From NCBI GenBank assembly GCA_949358305.1, contig OX442314.1:28939118-29003117 (forward strand): a DNA stretch of 64,000 bases, given 5' to 3'. Shown piece after piece: positions 11,281-24,200 of the stretch (position 1 is its first letter; each line of letters opens with the position of its first letter). Below the pieces are notes generated by a model that did no database searches, had not been told where the DNA came from, and saw only the letters and a list, made by a program, of their open reading frames with translations. A program made the position numbers and the translations under genes. This DNA is from Strigamia acuminata. Lineage: Eukaryota; Arthropoda; Chilopoda; Geophilomorpha; Linotaeniidae.

Positions 11281-11870
11281 TCTTACAACATGCGTTGCTT
11301 TATTTGTACTATTCCGTATGCTTCAAAGTTATATTTGTGACGATGTCGTACCTGCAGCTAAAATGTCACCTATCATATATCGCGCAAGATAGTTTGCCAT
11401 AGCTAGAGCAAGTGAACGGTAAAGAGAGATAAAAATGACAGAGTCGGTGGGTTTCTCAAGACATTAACATTTATTACTAAGATAGAAGTTAGACAATTAC
11501 TAAGCCAACAAATGGCTAAATTACTACGAATTAAACTATACAATAATTTGGCTTCTGGAAGCCCCAAAATAATATAAGTTTGGTTCTTTCATCCGAAAAT
11601 AAGGGGTCATGACTTCCTTATTTCTAGACGTGAAAAGATGTCATCTAGATCGGTCTGATCGGTCTTGGTTCCAATGGTTCTGTGGTTCTAAAAGGTGTGT
11701 AATGGCTATTAATTCATTCGAGGCGTACGGTTGGCTTTACTGCATCGCGACAATCGCATTTTGGTCATAGAAGTAGATAAGTACTTTAGTCATCTAACAA
11801 ATGACCATTTATAAGTTCGGTGGAATTAATAACTGAACTAGGTTGAGCAAAGACGTTTGAAGAACAATCC
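11281..11870. other. Insert in the 5' region of unit 3, identity unknown
   Basis: About 590 bp are present here but missing from the matching place in unit 1 (near 1,075-1,190). I found no coding frame, clear inverted ends or target duplication. It may be a remnant of an element. Confidence 0.35.
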
Positions 11871-12241
11871 TAAACCATATGATCCAGAACCATCAAAGTC
11901 TATCGAACCACGCACGGGTACTCAATTAAAATTAATGGTAAAATACATTATTAAAACTAGCTGTTACTGTATACATTAATAAATTTCGTTGTATTTATGA
12001 TGTGATACATTAATGACAACAATGTACAGATTAGTTTAGTACAGTATATCTGCAGTAACATGTTTAAAACACATTTTATTGCACAATATCTTCCGTTTGC
12101 TCTCAATTTTGCATCTCATCTTTGAATTAATCATTTGTTGACACAAACTGTGAGTCAAAAACTTATTTTCCATCCCTCAAAGTATTTGCCAGTATGCTTG
12201 CAGCTAAAATGGTTTCATTATCGAAAACTATTTATTCGCAG

Positions 12242-15200
12242 GTGCAACGTGAGAAGACAAGTCACACCCAGACGAGTCAGATATGAAAAACAACCTGTTA
12301 AAAAAATTCAAACTGATTTTTTGGGATTGAACAAATTATGTGATCAATCATACACCGTGTTTTTCAAATTGGTTTGGTTCCTACTTGTCGTGGCTTGCTT
12401 CACTGCTTGTTTGGTACAAATTTACGAGCGTGTGAGCGTTTTCTTAGATGGGGCAATTACGCAGGAAGTAGAATTTCGACCACAAACTTCTTTTTTATTT
12501 CCTTCGGTCACTCTATGCAATTTGCATATATTTTATCTAATTATATATTTAGAAAGTCAACAAAACACTACAAACAATAAGACACGTAACTTAATCAACG
12601 GCGATGTCGACGAATTATGGACTACATTGGGTAGAATAAATGTCGACGACTTTTGTGCCGTAAGTGAAATTAAAGTGCATTTTCATTTAACTAAATGTTG
12701 GCATTAACATCAGTAACAGTATAAACTAATTATTTATATCCTCAGGATACAGCAAACTTGAGCGGATGTGGTAAACAACTTTATAAGATAATGACAGCAA
12801 ACCCTGTTAATACAGTAGTTGGAAATTGTATGGTGTTTAATCTGAGTAATACCAAAATTATATCAAATTCTTGTGAATGTTATTGTGACAAAGTTTCTAC
12901 AGGCTAGTTAGTATATTTCAAGTGTATTGACCGGAATAATCGCCACGTACTGTAGACTGCATCCACTCTTCAATAAGACCGATACAAACTTTTTTCACTC
13001 TAACTCAGGCCAACGATCCTGTAAAAACCTGTTTCCAATAACGTTTACAGAGTAGTCAGAAATACGATTTGTCGCGTCCTACTTGGTATAGGTTTAAATA
13101 GCGCTAACGTGTAATACTTTACCTGTGATCAATTATGTAAATACCCAAATGAATACCAAATGTATGTAAATAAACAGGTAATTTATTCACCAGGCTTTAT
13201 GCCTTTAAAATACACTCAGTAATAATTCTAGAGTCGACGTGGTCAGCGTCGAACAAAGGATTTCTCAAGATGGCGTCGTCGATTCCGCGTGGTCGGCGGA
13301 ACAAAGGCGGCGTCTCGAGTTGTCGTTAATTCGTCACGGATTCGTCTTCACGGACGCGGTGGAATGCTCTTTCGAGTCTTCTATCCGTGCCTGTTGTCTA
13401 GGGTTTGTTTAGCGTCGCAGAGGCCTCGTCTAGGAACTTTGGGGTTCCCTACAAAGCACTCGGACACTTACTTCGGCGAATAATCGTCTGGGCGATTATT
13501 CTGGGTGATTTCACAAGGGCTATTCTCGTGCTTTCGCAGGAATAGCTCGCAAGTGACTTCGTGAGAGTTACAGTTTGCACTTTACTCAGCGATCCTCGAT
13601 CAATCCTAACTTGTAGTTGAAGTTGGCCTGACGGTGAGGTAGTTGCTGTGTTCTTGGTGTCGTTTGTGTAAGTTCTGTCTTTAGGCGGGAAACACAGCCT
13701 TTTATGCAGTGGGGTGAAGGGCCGGCGATCAACCAATGGGGGCTGACCACCAGCCGCTTCCTCCCCCTCGGGGCACACACCTGCCATGGGGAGGTGGAGC
13801 CAACTCGGGGGGGAACGACTCTTTAATCATAGTGACTCATAGGACAAGTATCCGCCCTGGGGGGACACTTATCCAACTGGGTCACCACACGTCCCTCCTC
13901 CAGCTTCGATCTCGGATCGGAGCGATCTCAATTTTCTCATCGCTCTCCTCTGCGAAGAGCCGGCAGCACTCCTCTGCATGGGCGGAGGATCACGGGTGGC
14001 ACTGCCGGTGGCGGCGGTGGTAAATCCGGGGGCAGAGAGGTTGTCAGATCCGCAGGATTTTGTCGCTCGTTGATGAAGTACTGCGGGTGACTGCCGGCTG
14101 GCTCGCCAACCAACCCCGTACGCTCATGGATCCAAATCCGGGTAGACGCGGGGAATCGATCGGGGACGAGTCGGATCCTTCGCGACTCGGCGCTCGATCC
14201 GGGTTTCCTGTGGGCCCGTAGGATACGGCGATGGAAGACGGCGTCCATGGTGGATCGGGCTTCTCTGTTTAGCCATTTGAGGATTGATTCGCCGTGATCG
14301 TCGGAGTCAATGATGCGTTGTCGCGTGAACTCCGACATCTGAAGGAAGGGGTATTCCACTCCCAGCCTCAAATAAAGCTGCGCTGCTGGGGGCGGCGGAG
14401 GCGATGGTGGGAGCGGAATCTCCATTGGGCTCTCCAACGGTGGCGTAGCCGGCTCTGCAGAGAGAGCGGCCAGCCCTGCCGCTGGTGGTGAAGGAGAGGG
14501 CAGCGGAGGAGTTCGGGGTCCTCGCTTGGAACGCTTCGGAATCAATATGGGTCGATTCGCGTGTCGCTTCTCCTTCGGGAATACCGGCTTTGGGGTCGGT
14601 ATGTATGGTTGGACCGCCGCCTCTGGGGGGGCGGTCTCGATGGCCTGTGGAAGGCTCGCCGCCGTTCCCGGTATCTCCGGAACCTCCCGAATTGTTCGCA
14701 ACAAGGAAGGGTGGACTCCGGGGTTCCGGTAGCGGAATGCTAACGAACGCATCTTTGAAAACTGTAGGCCTGGGTTTTCCGTATTTCTGGCCAGGTCGAA
14801 GCGCAGCGAGGCGGGCTCAGGAGTCCATCCGGCCCATACCTGGTACAACGCCCGAGGAAGGTGAACTCCCTCACGGTCGACGATTGTCCAGGCCGCCATA
14901 GCTTGCCGACTGTCCAAGAAGACGCCCAGGGATAGCAGCTGGGCCAGTACGTTCGTCACAGCCAAATTCAAACTGCTCCGATGGCAGGGGTGAGCGCGGT
15001 CCGGATTGTCACTGAATTGCTGTGACAACGTCCGCATCTGTTCGATCGCCCAGTTGATGTGGTGAGTTTGGGCGGCGTCGGCCTGTCGTATGGCCAACTC
15101 GGCAATCGCGGGGTTCTCGTATTCGGCCAGATATTCTTGTAACTCGCTGAGTGAGGGATAGGCCGCTTCACGCCGGCATCTGGCGTCCATCCCCCGCTGC

Positions 15201-18200
15201 GCGTACCACTCGGCGTTGCGATGAGGATGGTACACTCGTGGCGTCGGGGGTGACGGTGGACGGCCCATCCCTGGTAGGTCGTCGTATCTGACCCGTTTGG
15301 GAGTTGGATCTCCCACCGGAATCATCCGGGGAGGGGTCCACGTGGTCACTGCTGGGTTTGTACCCTCGAGGAGTGGCGGCCATCGCGATTGCACCTGTGG
15401 GGGCACAAGCGCGGTGGGCACAGCCGGTGTTGAGCCCGACGGCCGGTTGGCCGCGTATCCTCGGAAGGCGTTCTTCAATGCCATGGCCAGATCTTGTTTC
15501 GTGACCGGTCCATCCTTGTCCGACTCTTCTTGGGATATTTGTTCTTCCGTCAATTCTCCCAAATCAATCTCTGCCTGGAGCCTGGACGGCCCAGCCGCGG
15601 ATCCGAGACTTCGGGGTTCGGACCTTTTTGCGGCGGCCATCTCTCGCTCTTTCTCCAATCCTTTCGCGATCAGAGACCGCGCACGCGTCTTCTGTCGTAC
15701 TTTACGCTTCCGATTCCTCCTGGTGTTGGCTGCGACGGATCTTTGTTGGACCGTCCTCTGGGGGACGTCCGTCGGGGAATCCGGTCTCTGGTGTGTTGAG
15801 ACGGTTCGTCGCGACGAGGATTGATCTGACGACTGTGTGGTAATCGCCATAAACAACGAGGATCTTTTCTTTCCTCGATCTTGGTGTGTCTCGGACCTCG
15901 CAGCCCAGTGGGCGGAAGATTCGACCGTTCGCTCAGCCCGCGCGTCGTCTGGCGAGGCAGGCTCGAGCGTTACTACTCGGCGACACTCCGAGCGCACGAC
16001 AACTCGAGTTCGGGAACTGGAGCTGCTCGAGCGGCTGCGGTAGTCGCGACTCGTTGACGGGCCGGCCTCTGTTGGGGAGACGGCCTGTCTTCTTCGTGCG
16101 GGTCCGCGTGGGGCGGACTCCGCCGGACGCTTCGATCTTCTGTGATGGCGGCGACTTCCCAGGATACCAGCGTGGTATAACTGCCACATCTCAGACTGCG
16201 TGGCCGTAAAATTCGCCGGTGGTATCCATCTGGGTGTCAAATGGTCTTCTTCGATGTCGCGAAGCCATCTACGGATTTCTTCGGGGGAGAAACCGTTTCT
16301 CTCGAGAACTCGGGTTACTCCGTGAGTCTCGGTGCGCTTTAAGCGTTCGATCTCGTCGTCCACTATTTTCTGGCGGGCTGCCAAGGTCGGGGCCTCGCTC
16401 CACCTGTGGGAGGTGTGCAGCTCGGCCACCGTGCCTGGGTAAGCCTCTTCCAGGTACCCGGAGTAAACGGGGCTCGGCGGATCCGCATCGGGTGGGATCC
16501 GCGGCCCCACTCGCTCCCTCATCTCCTTCGTCATGCACTCGACCAGCGTTTTCGATCGCTCGAATTTTTCCTCGAGGGTCCTGGAGTACATCAATCGGAT
16601 TTTCCAGGCGCTGGTCTCTGCAGGATAGGCCTGCCGCAGGTAAATCGGCAGGGCTCCGCGAAAGATGTTGTTGGCGGTTGACACCGTCGAAGGCAGGGCG
16701 TCCCACGATTCTAGCGGGTCGACCTGAATAATTTTAGATCACAAGATTAATATAATAAATCCCAGTTTAACGATGGGGATCAGAAATATGCTCAAGATCG
16801 ACGGTGGCAGCAACTCCTTTCTTTTGTTGCGGCCGTCGGTCTTATTTTCTTGTTTCGCAGTTCTGCGATGATCTCCGCCGTCGTAGCGCTGATCCAACAC
16901 TACCTTTGAACTCAGGTGATCCGCTTTTTAGGAAGGGGTCGCAGGCAAAACCGATCGTTAAATTCTTAATATTACGTTAAACTTTTTATTTTAACTCTAA
17001 TCGTATTTTAATTTATTACGATGTTTAATTTTAAAAGAAAGAAAACCTTTAGTTTTGGTTTTGGTTTGCCACGACGCCATTCCGCGAACACTTCCTTTGT
17101 TCTAGTTTTTTGGCGGCCTTGACTCCGAGGTGAATCTGGGTCCACTCTCGGGTTTTTAGCCAGCCTTAAATCAATAATAAAACAGAAAGAAATATATCAG
17201 TCACAAGTCACGCTCCAATCTGGGTTGGATGCAACAGATTCAAAGAATTATGTGATTTCTCTGGGGAAATCACACTAATTTTACCTGCAACGGCGGTTGT
17301 TCGTCCCAATTCTCATCGTCTTCTGCATTTACGATTAGGCCGTCGCTCTCGTCTCTCGACGATGCGCTCGGCTCTAATCGTGGGTTGCGTCGATCGGCCA
17401 TTTCAATTTAGGAAAATGAAGTTTTGTTTGAGAGGTCTTTGTCTTTCTCTTTGGGGGAGAAGCAAAAACACGTCTCGTCGTGTTAAAAACAGTCGGAAAC
17501 TGGGCCTATCGACGCTGAGAATTGTGGGTCTCGAACGCGTCTCGTATTTTGCGAGATCCGCCGTGCTGGCAATGACGCTACGGGGTCGACCGCGTGGTTT
17601 CATTGTCACGTGGTCGCCCGATACGTCATAACTTCTCGTCTGTTAGTGGTGACTGCGACAATTCGTTGCGAAGTTTGGACTTAGCCAAATTTTCGCGTTT
17701 CAACATGTGCAGCAGCTCTCGTAAGTAAATCTTTTTATTTTACAAGGCCTCCGCTCCATGTTATCACATTTTCTTTTATTTTTAGTTCTTCCCCACGACT
17801 TTGCCGTCCCGAATGAACGGATTATTGCTTCGTCGTGGTCGAAGGTTGATTTTCGACGTGCTCGTAGATCGTGACTCTACTTGCTCGTTCATCTCCGATG
17901 TGTTGGCATTTTTCTCATTATTAATTTTTTTATTTTCCATTTCAGAAGTACATTCTTCTGCTTCCTCCCTCTCCGAAATTGCTTGCTCCGGCTGTGCTGG
18001 AGCCTCGTCGGCCGGAGATTCGGCGTCGAAGAATTCATCCTCGTCCTCCGCTATATTTTCAGCTTCATTTGTTTTTTGGAACGTGTCGACCACGGTGCCC
18101 CCTTGGCCGCTGTGTGTCTGACCTTCCAGCCAGATTTCTTGGGGAAACTCTGGCAGATATGGCCTTAAATCTCGGCCATGTATCGACTGAAAATTTTTGT

Positions 18201-21200
18201 TGTCCTCTAAGCGGCGTAGTTGGTATGCGTTGCCGCCGTGTTCGGCCACAATTACATAGGGACCGTCCCTCTTGTCGGCTAAACCTGCGGCGATGCCCCT
18301 CGCTGCATTGGACAACGTGTGTGCCTCCTTCCACACTAGATCATTCACTTTAAAGTTCGCGAAAGCGAGATCGCCTTCTTTATCTGCGATTCTTTCTCTC
18401 ATGTTGAAAATATGCGCCATCATATGCTGGTATGTGTCGGATATAGTCTGTTCCAACCGGCACACGTACTCGTGTGGGCTCGATGGGTCTAATACGTTAA
18501 CAGCTTCGGCAACGCGTGGGTCCCATGGCATCCTTAATTCGCGGGCGAAGTTGAGGTACGCCGGTGAGAATTCGCGTGTTCTTGACACGGTTGAGCGAAT
18601 GCTGAAAGCGATTTCTCGCAGGTATTCGTCCCATCGATTGTGAATGTCGGTGAATACTGTCAGCGCATATTTTATATCTTTATTTAATCTCTCGACTGGG
18701 TTTGTCTGAGGATTATATGTGGAGGTGTTCGATGCATCCATTTTAAATTTCCTACAGAAGTCCTTATATATTCTTGATCGGAATTGGGGGCCGTTATCCG
18801 AAATGAGTTTTCTGGGAAACCCAAATCGCATTGCCACGTCGTAAAGGCACTCGACTATGTTTTCAGCCGAGGGCTTCGCGAGGGCGTACAGCTCCGGCCA
18901 TCGGGTGGCCACGTCCATAATTACGAGAATATACATGTTCTTGTTTCCCGTTGTGGGCTTGGGGCCCATCAAGTCTATGCTTAAGCAGTCAAACGGTGCG
19001 TAGGGTCCGAGAGACATGGCGTTTCTGGCTACTTTATCTCGCGGTCTGCATGCTTGGCACCGGGGGCAGTGTCGGATAAATTTCGTTATCTTTTGCCGCG
19101 CGCCCGGCCAGAAGAAAAGTTGCTTTACTCGATAAAGGGTTCTCGCTATGCCGGAATGGCTGGCGAGCGGGTGTCCGTGCATCAGCCACAACAGTCGGTT
19201 GTGCAGTGATGCCGGTACGACCACTTTCACCGAGTTTCCCGCTCCACTGAGGTCATCTTGAAATGTCGGGTGGTATTTTACCAGGAGTTCATCATCTATG
19301 AGGTAGCTTGTTGCTTCTTTGACGAACTGTTTCCGGCGGTGTGGGTTTGTCATCCCTTCCGGAAATTCGCCGTTCAGCAAATATTGTGTTATAATTTGAC
19401 ATTTTGTGTCTGCTGCCTGGTGTTCGACGAACTCACGTCTCGTGGGTGGAGCATATTGCGTTTTTTCTTCAATTTTTGCTGTGAAGGCGCGTAGTAGTGT
19501 TTTGTGGGTTTCTCCGGGGGGCGGAGGTTGAATTGCGGACGTTGAATCGCTCGTCCCAGCTGGCTGGTACGTTCGAGTCCAAAAACCACAAAACGTTCTA
19601 TCTTCGGGCTCCATCACCGGCAGTTCGTTTGCTTTTCGTAAGCGCCATATTCTGCGTGGAGTTGGGCAGTACAAGAGGTGGGTGTCGTCCTCGCCGTCGT
19701 CGTCTGGTCCCTGGGGGTCAGAGGCTGGGGCTCTTGAGAGGGCGTCGGCCACATGATTGTACTTCCCGGGGCGGTACGTAATTGTTATATCGCACGCCAT
19801 TAACTCCAGTTGCCATCTTGCGAGTCGGCCGGAAGGTTCCTTGAGCTTCATCAACCAGCTTAGTGCCTGGTGATCTGTCTGAACCTCGAAGTTCGTGTAC
19901 TCCAGATAGTCGCGAAATTTTCGAACTGCCCAAATTACGGCTAGGCATTCTAGTTCCGTTGCCGTGTAATTTTTCTCCGCGCCCTGTATTTTCCTGCTTA
20001 TAAACATACAGGGTACTTCTTGCGAGATTCCGTTGTACACGTGGGTCTGCAGAAGGGCTGCACCCAGTCCGATTTTACTCGCGTCGGTGTGCAACACGAA
20101 CGGTCGGTTTAGGTCCGGCAATGGCATCTTTTCGACGTCAGCCAGCATTTGCTTGATAGTGCTAAATGCGGCCTCGCACTGGACCGTCCACTCAAACTCT
20201 TTATCCGTTCGTAAGAGATCCGTTATAGGCGCGGCCACCTCAGCCAGACCAGAGAGTAGTCGGCCGAAGAAATTGACCATGCCCATGAATCTTTGGACAC
20301 CTTTTATATCTTCGGGGGCGGGGAATCCGTTTATTGCTTTGACCTTTTCGGGGTCAATCGCGATTCCCTCGACTCCTATTCGATATCCTAGGAAGGCAAG
20401 CTCTTTTCTGCAAAACTTGCTCTTCCCTGGATGGATGTGGAGTCCCGCCTTGGCTAGGCGAGAGACCACTCTGTCGATGTGGTCTATATGCTCTTCGAAT
20501 GTGTCCGACGTTATTATTATGTCGTCGAGATACGCCCACACGAAGTCGTGAAGCATATCTCCCAACACGCTTTCGATCAATTTCTGGAACGTGCTCGGGG
20601 CGTTTACAAGCCCGAACGGCATCACGTTGAACATTAATCTTCCTATCGGGGAGTAGAAAGCCGTTTTTAGTTTGTCTTCTGGTTTTAGCTCCACTTGCCA
20701 ATACCCCTTTGACAGATCCATCGTGGTTACCCACTTGAACGGGCTCAGTTCCCGGAGGATCGAGTCTATAGACGGCATCTGAATCGGGTCTATAACTGTT
20801 ATCGCATTCAGGGGGCGATAATCAATGCATAGTCGAGGCTCCGAGCCTGGACGCATTACCAGGACGATCCGCATCGCGTATTCGCCCAGCGCTTGAGTTA
20901 CTATGCCCTTGTCGAGCATGTCTTGGCACATCTGCGTCACAATGTCTCTTTTCTGGGGGTTCATCCCCTTGTAAGGCACTCGAATCGGCTTGTCTGTGGT
21001 TAAGACTATTTCGTGGGTTGCTTCCGTCGTTCGACCAGGTGTCTTGGTCAGAATTCTTTCATGTTTTCGAAGCACTCGCCTTAGTAGCGATGCCTCGTTA
21101 ACACGCAGTGCTGCCTCCTCGACCAGTGTGTCCACGACGTTACTCCTCTGTAATTCCAGAGTGAAGGCTGCGAAATCGTAATCTTGGACGAATTTTCGCA

Positions 21201-24200
21201 ATCCTCTTCCGTATTCCTCTTTGTCCTTGGCTTCGTCCAGTAATTTTTGGGGAACTACGGGGACTGGCCGTTCTCCCTCGGGACTTATCCAGTTCCATGA
21301 ACGGGTTATCGGGTTTGGCTGAATTTTCAGTTTTGCCATGATATCCATCCCTAAGAGGAATACTTTGTCGTGGGATGGCAAGACTATGAAGGGGTGGGAC
21401 AGGTTCCCCCCCTTCCAGTCGATCATGATGCGAACTACGCCCCTCGGCTTGACGTAGCCGTTGGCGGTGAGCAATTCTACGTTCGCGTTCACTTGTGCCA
21501 CCTTTTTTTCAATATCCAAGTCCTTTACTATATCTTCGGATATGAATGAACGATCTGCTCCTGAATCCAGCAGACCGAACAATTTTTGGTTTTCGATCTC
21601 CACTGGCAGCATACACAGAGTTTCGCAATGTGCTTTCGTGACATTGCAGTGAAATACGCGTAATGTCTGGGGCTCAACCTCCAGATTGAACGGAAGGTCC
21701 GTCCAATCCATGTCGACCTCCGGTTTCGTTCTCACTTGCATACTCGTTAACGTCACTTTTTCCTCCTTCTTCGGAACGATCTGTATGCGGTCTTTGATCT
21801 GTGCCTCTGCCAAGGCATGACCTGCGGGTCCAGTGTGATATTTCTTCTTTTTAATTTCCGCGGCTGGCGCAGACGAAGCTGAATTTATTTCGGCGACGCC
21901 TGCGCTTGGAAGTTTTTTGCCAGATCAGTTCTTAACTCCATCATCATTTTCATCATGGTTTGCATGATGTCCTTTTCTTTGACGGTTTTCTCACATTTAT
22001 CTGAGTAGTGGCCGTATTCTCCACAGCTGTAACATTTGATGTTACTTTTATCCCCTGTGGGAGTGAATCCCGGTTTTTTCGGGACGAAGGGCGTCGGGAA
22101 TCGTCTTTTTCCTCCCAATGCTCCTCTCGCTTTTGTTGCTTGCACGTGTGCTCTGAATTGTGTGATTGCCAAGGCCCGGTGTGCATGGTGCAAATAGGGA
22201 CCTTGATCGTCGCATCCCGTCGATAAGTTTTCGAGGTGCTCATTTAGGGCTTCCTCGTCGCTCGATGCTGGCTCCTCTTCTTTAGCCGTGGCGAGAGGTG
22301 TTGTCTCTTCGACTTTCTCCATCTGGGTGGAGTCCGTCGAGGTCACCTGCATCGCCGTCGCTGCCGGTGCTTTCTTTGGGGCAGCTATCGGGTTGGCTGG
22401 AAGAATACTGCCTGCTTTAGGCGTCAGCATTCGTCCGAAGGATGCTTCGGTGAGACTCATTATGCCGCTCAAATATTCACTTGGCCTCATTAATTTTTCT
22501 GAGGTCTTGTGGCGTTCGGCGCTCGTCTGCAACCGCTTCTCGTGCGCGTCAGCTTCTTCCGGGGGCAGAGTGGCGTAATACCGCTGTTCTATTTCTAACG
22601 TGTTTGTTAGAAGATAGTTACTGACATCTTGGTAATCGCCAGTGCGGGGTGCACGCATGTCTAGCAGAATTCTTTGCGAGTGGGCCGATAATCCTCCGTA
22701 AAAGATCATCGTAAAACCAGCGGGGTTTATTTCGTACGGCGCTCTTGCAAACAGGAGTTTCGCTCGGGCGTCGTAGTCGGCTAATGTTTCTCCTGGGGCT
22801 TGCCGTAGACCACGTAATTTGTTACTGATCTCGTCTGGAGTCTCGCCGTATCGGAGATCGAAACGGACGAGAAAATCGTCCCAGGTTGGGTTTTTCAGTC
22901 CCTGATACCATTCTCGAGCTGACCCCGTGGTTAGCTCCACTAGACCGTGGGTTAGCATGTCGGCGACGGTGGCTTTTGTCGCTTTCTTGATACGCATTAC
23001 TTCGTCTAGGAAGCGGTCTCCGGCCTTCCACGAACCGTCGAATCGTGTTTGTATGTAGTGTTGCCAACGGATGTTACCCGTGGCTTCGCTGCTTGGTTCG
23101 TTTCGTACGCCATATTTGCGCTTAACCCTCTCTCCGGCGCGATTATGTTCGTCGCCTGGATGGCCTAGATCTATTCCTTCTCTTCTGAAAGAGTTCAGCA
23201 GGGCTCGGCCTAGCTCAGACATCGTGTAATGTCGGCCAGATGAGTCCTGAAAGTTCCCTTCCTCCGAACGAGGGTTGGAGCTCCGGGAGGAGCGGTCTGA
23301 AGCATTCGGCCGGTTCGACCGGTGCCCATCGCTGTCTTCTTGACTCCTCCCTGTAGACGGTCGACTCGGATGGTCGTCGTCCGACGAATCGGAGGGCTCG
23401 GAGGGATCTCCTTGGGGGTGAAACCTCGGCCCTCTCGGTGGGGTCTCTCCGCCAGCCTTCTTCTGTTTCGAGCCTCCGGATGGCGGCGGCTCCCCTCCGT
23501 CGTTGTTCTCGTAAAAAGAATGCCATCTGTTTTCCTCGCTTTCGGGGCGTTCCCGATTTTTATTTGCGTTTTTCTTTTCGAGTAACGCGTCGATGGCTGC
23601 TCCCGTCTCGGATCTTTTTGAGGGGTGACGGTCCTTTGTTTTTGGGACCGACTCGTCTCTCTTTTGAGATTTCCCCCTTTTCGCCGTTTTTGCCGGCTTT
23701 GTTGCACCTTCTCCTGTGTCGGTATCAGAGCCGCTGGGGGGTTCTGGTTTCCGTTTCAGGTTTTCTTCATTTTTCTTCCTGTCCGAGACGTCTTGTGCGT
23801 ACTCTTTCTGGAACTTTTCTGTCTCCTTCTCCCAGTTTTCGGCTTCCCATCTTTTTTGCTCATCTATTATAGCTTGTTTCTTCGCTTTGTACTCTTCGGT
23901 CCATCTGACTCGATCCCACTCTTCTTTCTCTTTCAGAAACTGTTCTTTTTCTTTTCTGGCTTCCTCTTCTCTCAACCTCTCGCGATGTTGTTCTTCCCAT
24001 TTCTGATGTTGTAGAATGGCCTCTTTTCGCAACATTTGTAGTTTTTCTGTTTTTCTTTGAGCTATTAGCGCTTGAAATTGGTCCTCGTACTCTTGAGCTT
24101 CTCGATGTCGCCCTTCTACTGTTGCGTTCCATTCTTTTCGAATTTTAGCTTCTCGTTCTTCCCTCATTTTTTGGACCAGTTTCTCTGTTCTCTCGGTGGT

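Noticed and set aside
13289-13483. Short frames in the LTRs of element 1 (also 25339-25533 and the antisense 112-codon frames)
   Set aside because: They are duplicated only because the LTRs are, with no conservation in element 2 and no domain.
15297-15824. Plus-strand frames opposite the third gene and opposite pol and gag of element 1
   Set aside because: They are antisense shadows of long minus-strand genes in GC-rich DNA and have no recognisable domain.
13937-16684. Reading the third gene of element 1 as a retroviral envelope
   Set aside because: No signal peptide, transmembrane segment, cleavage site or cysteine pattern was seen, so only unknown function can be supported.
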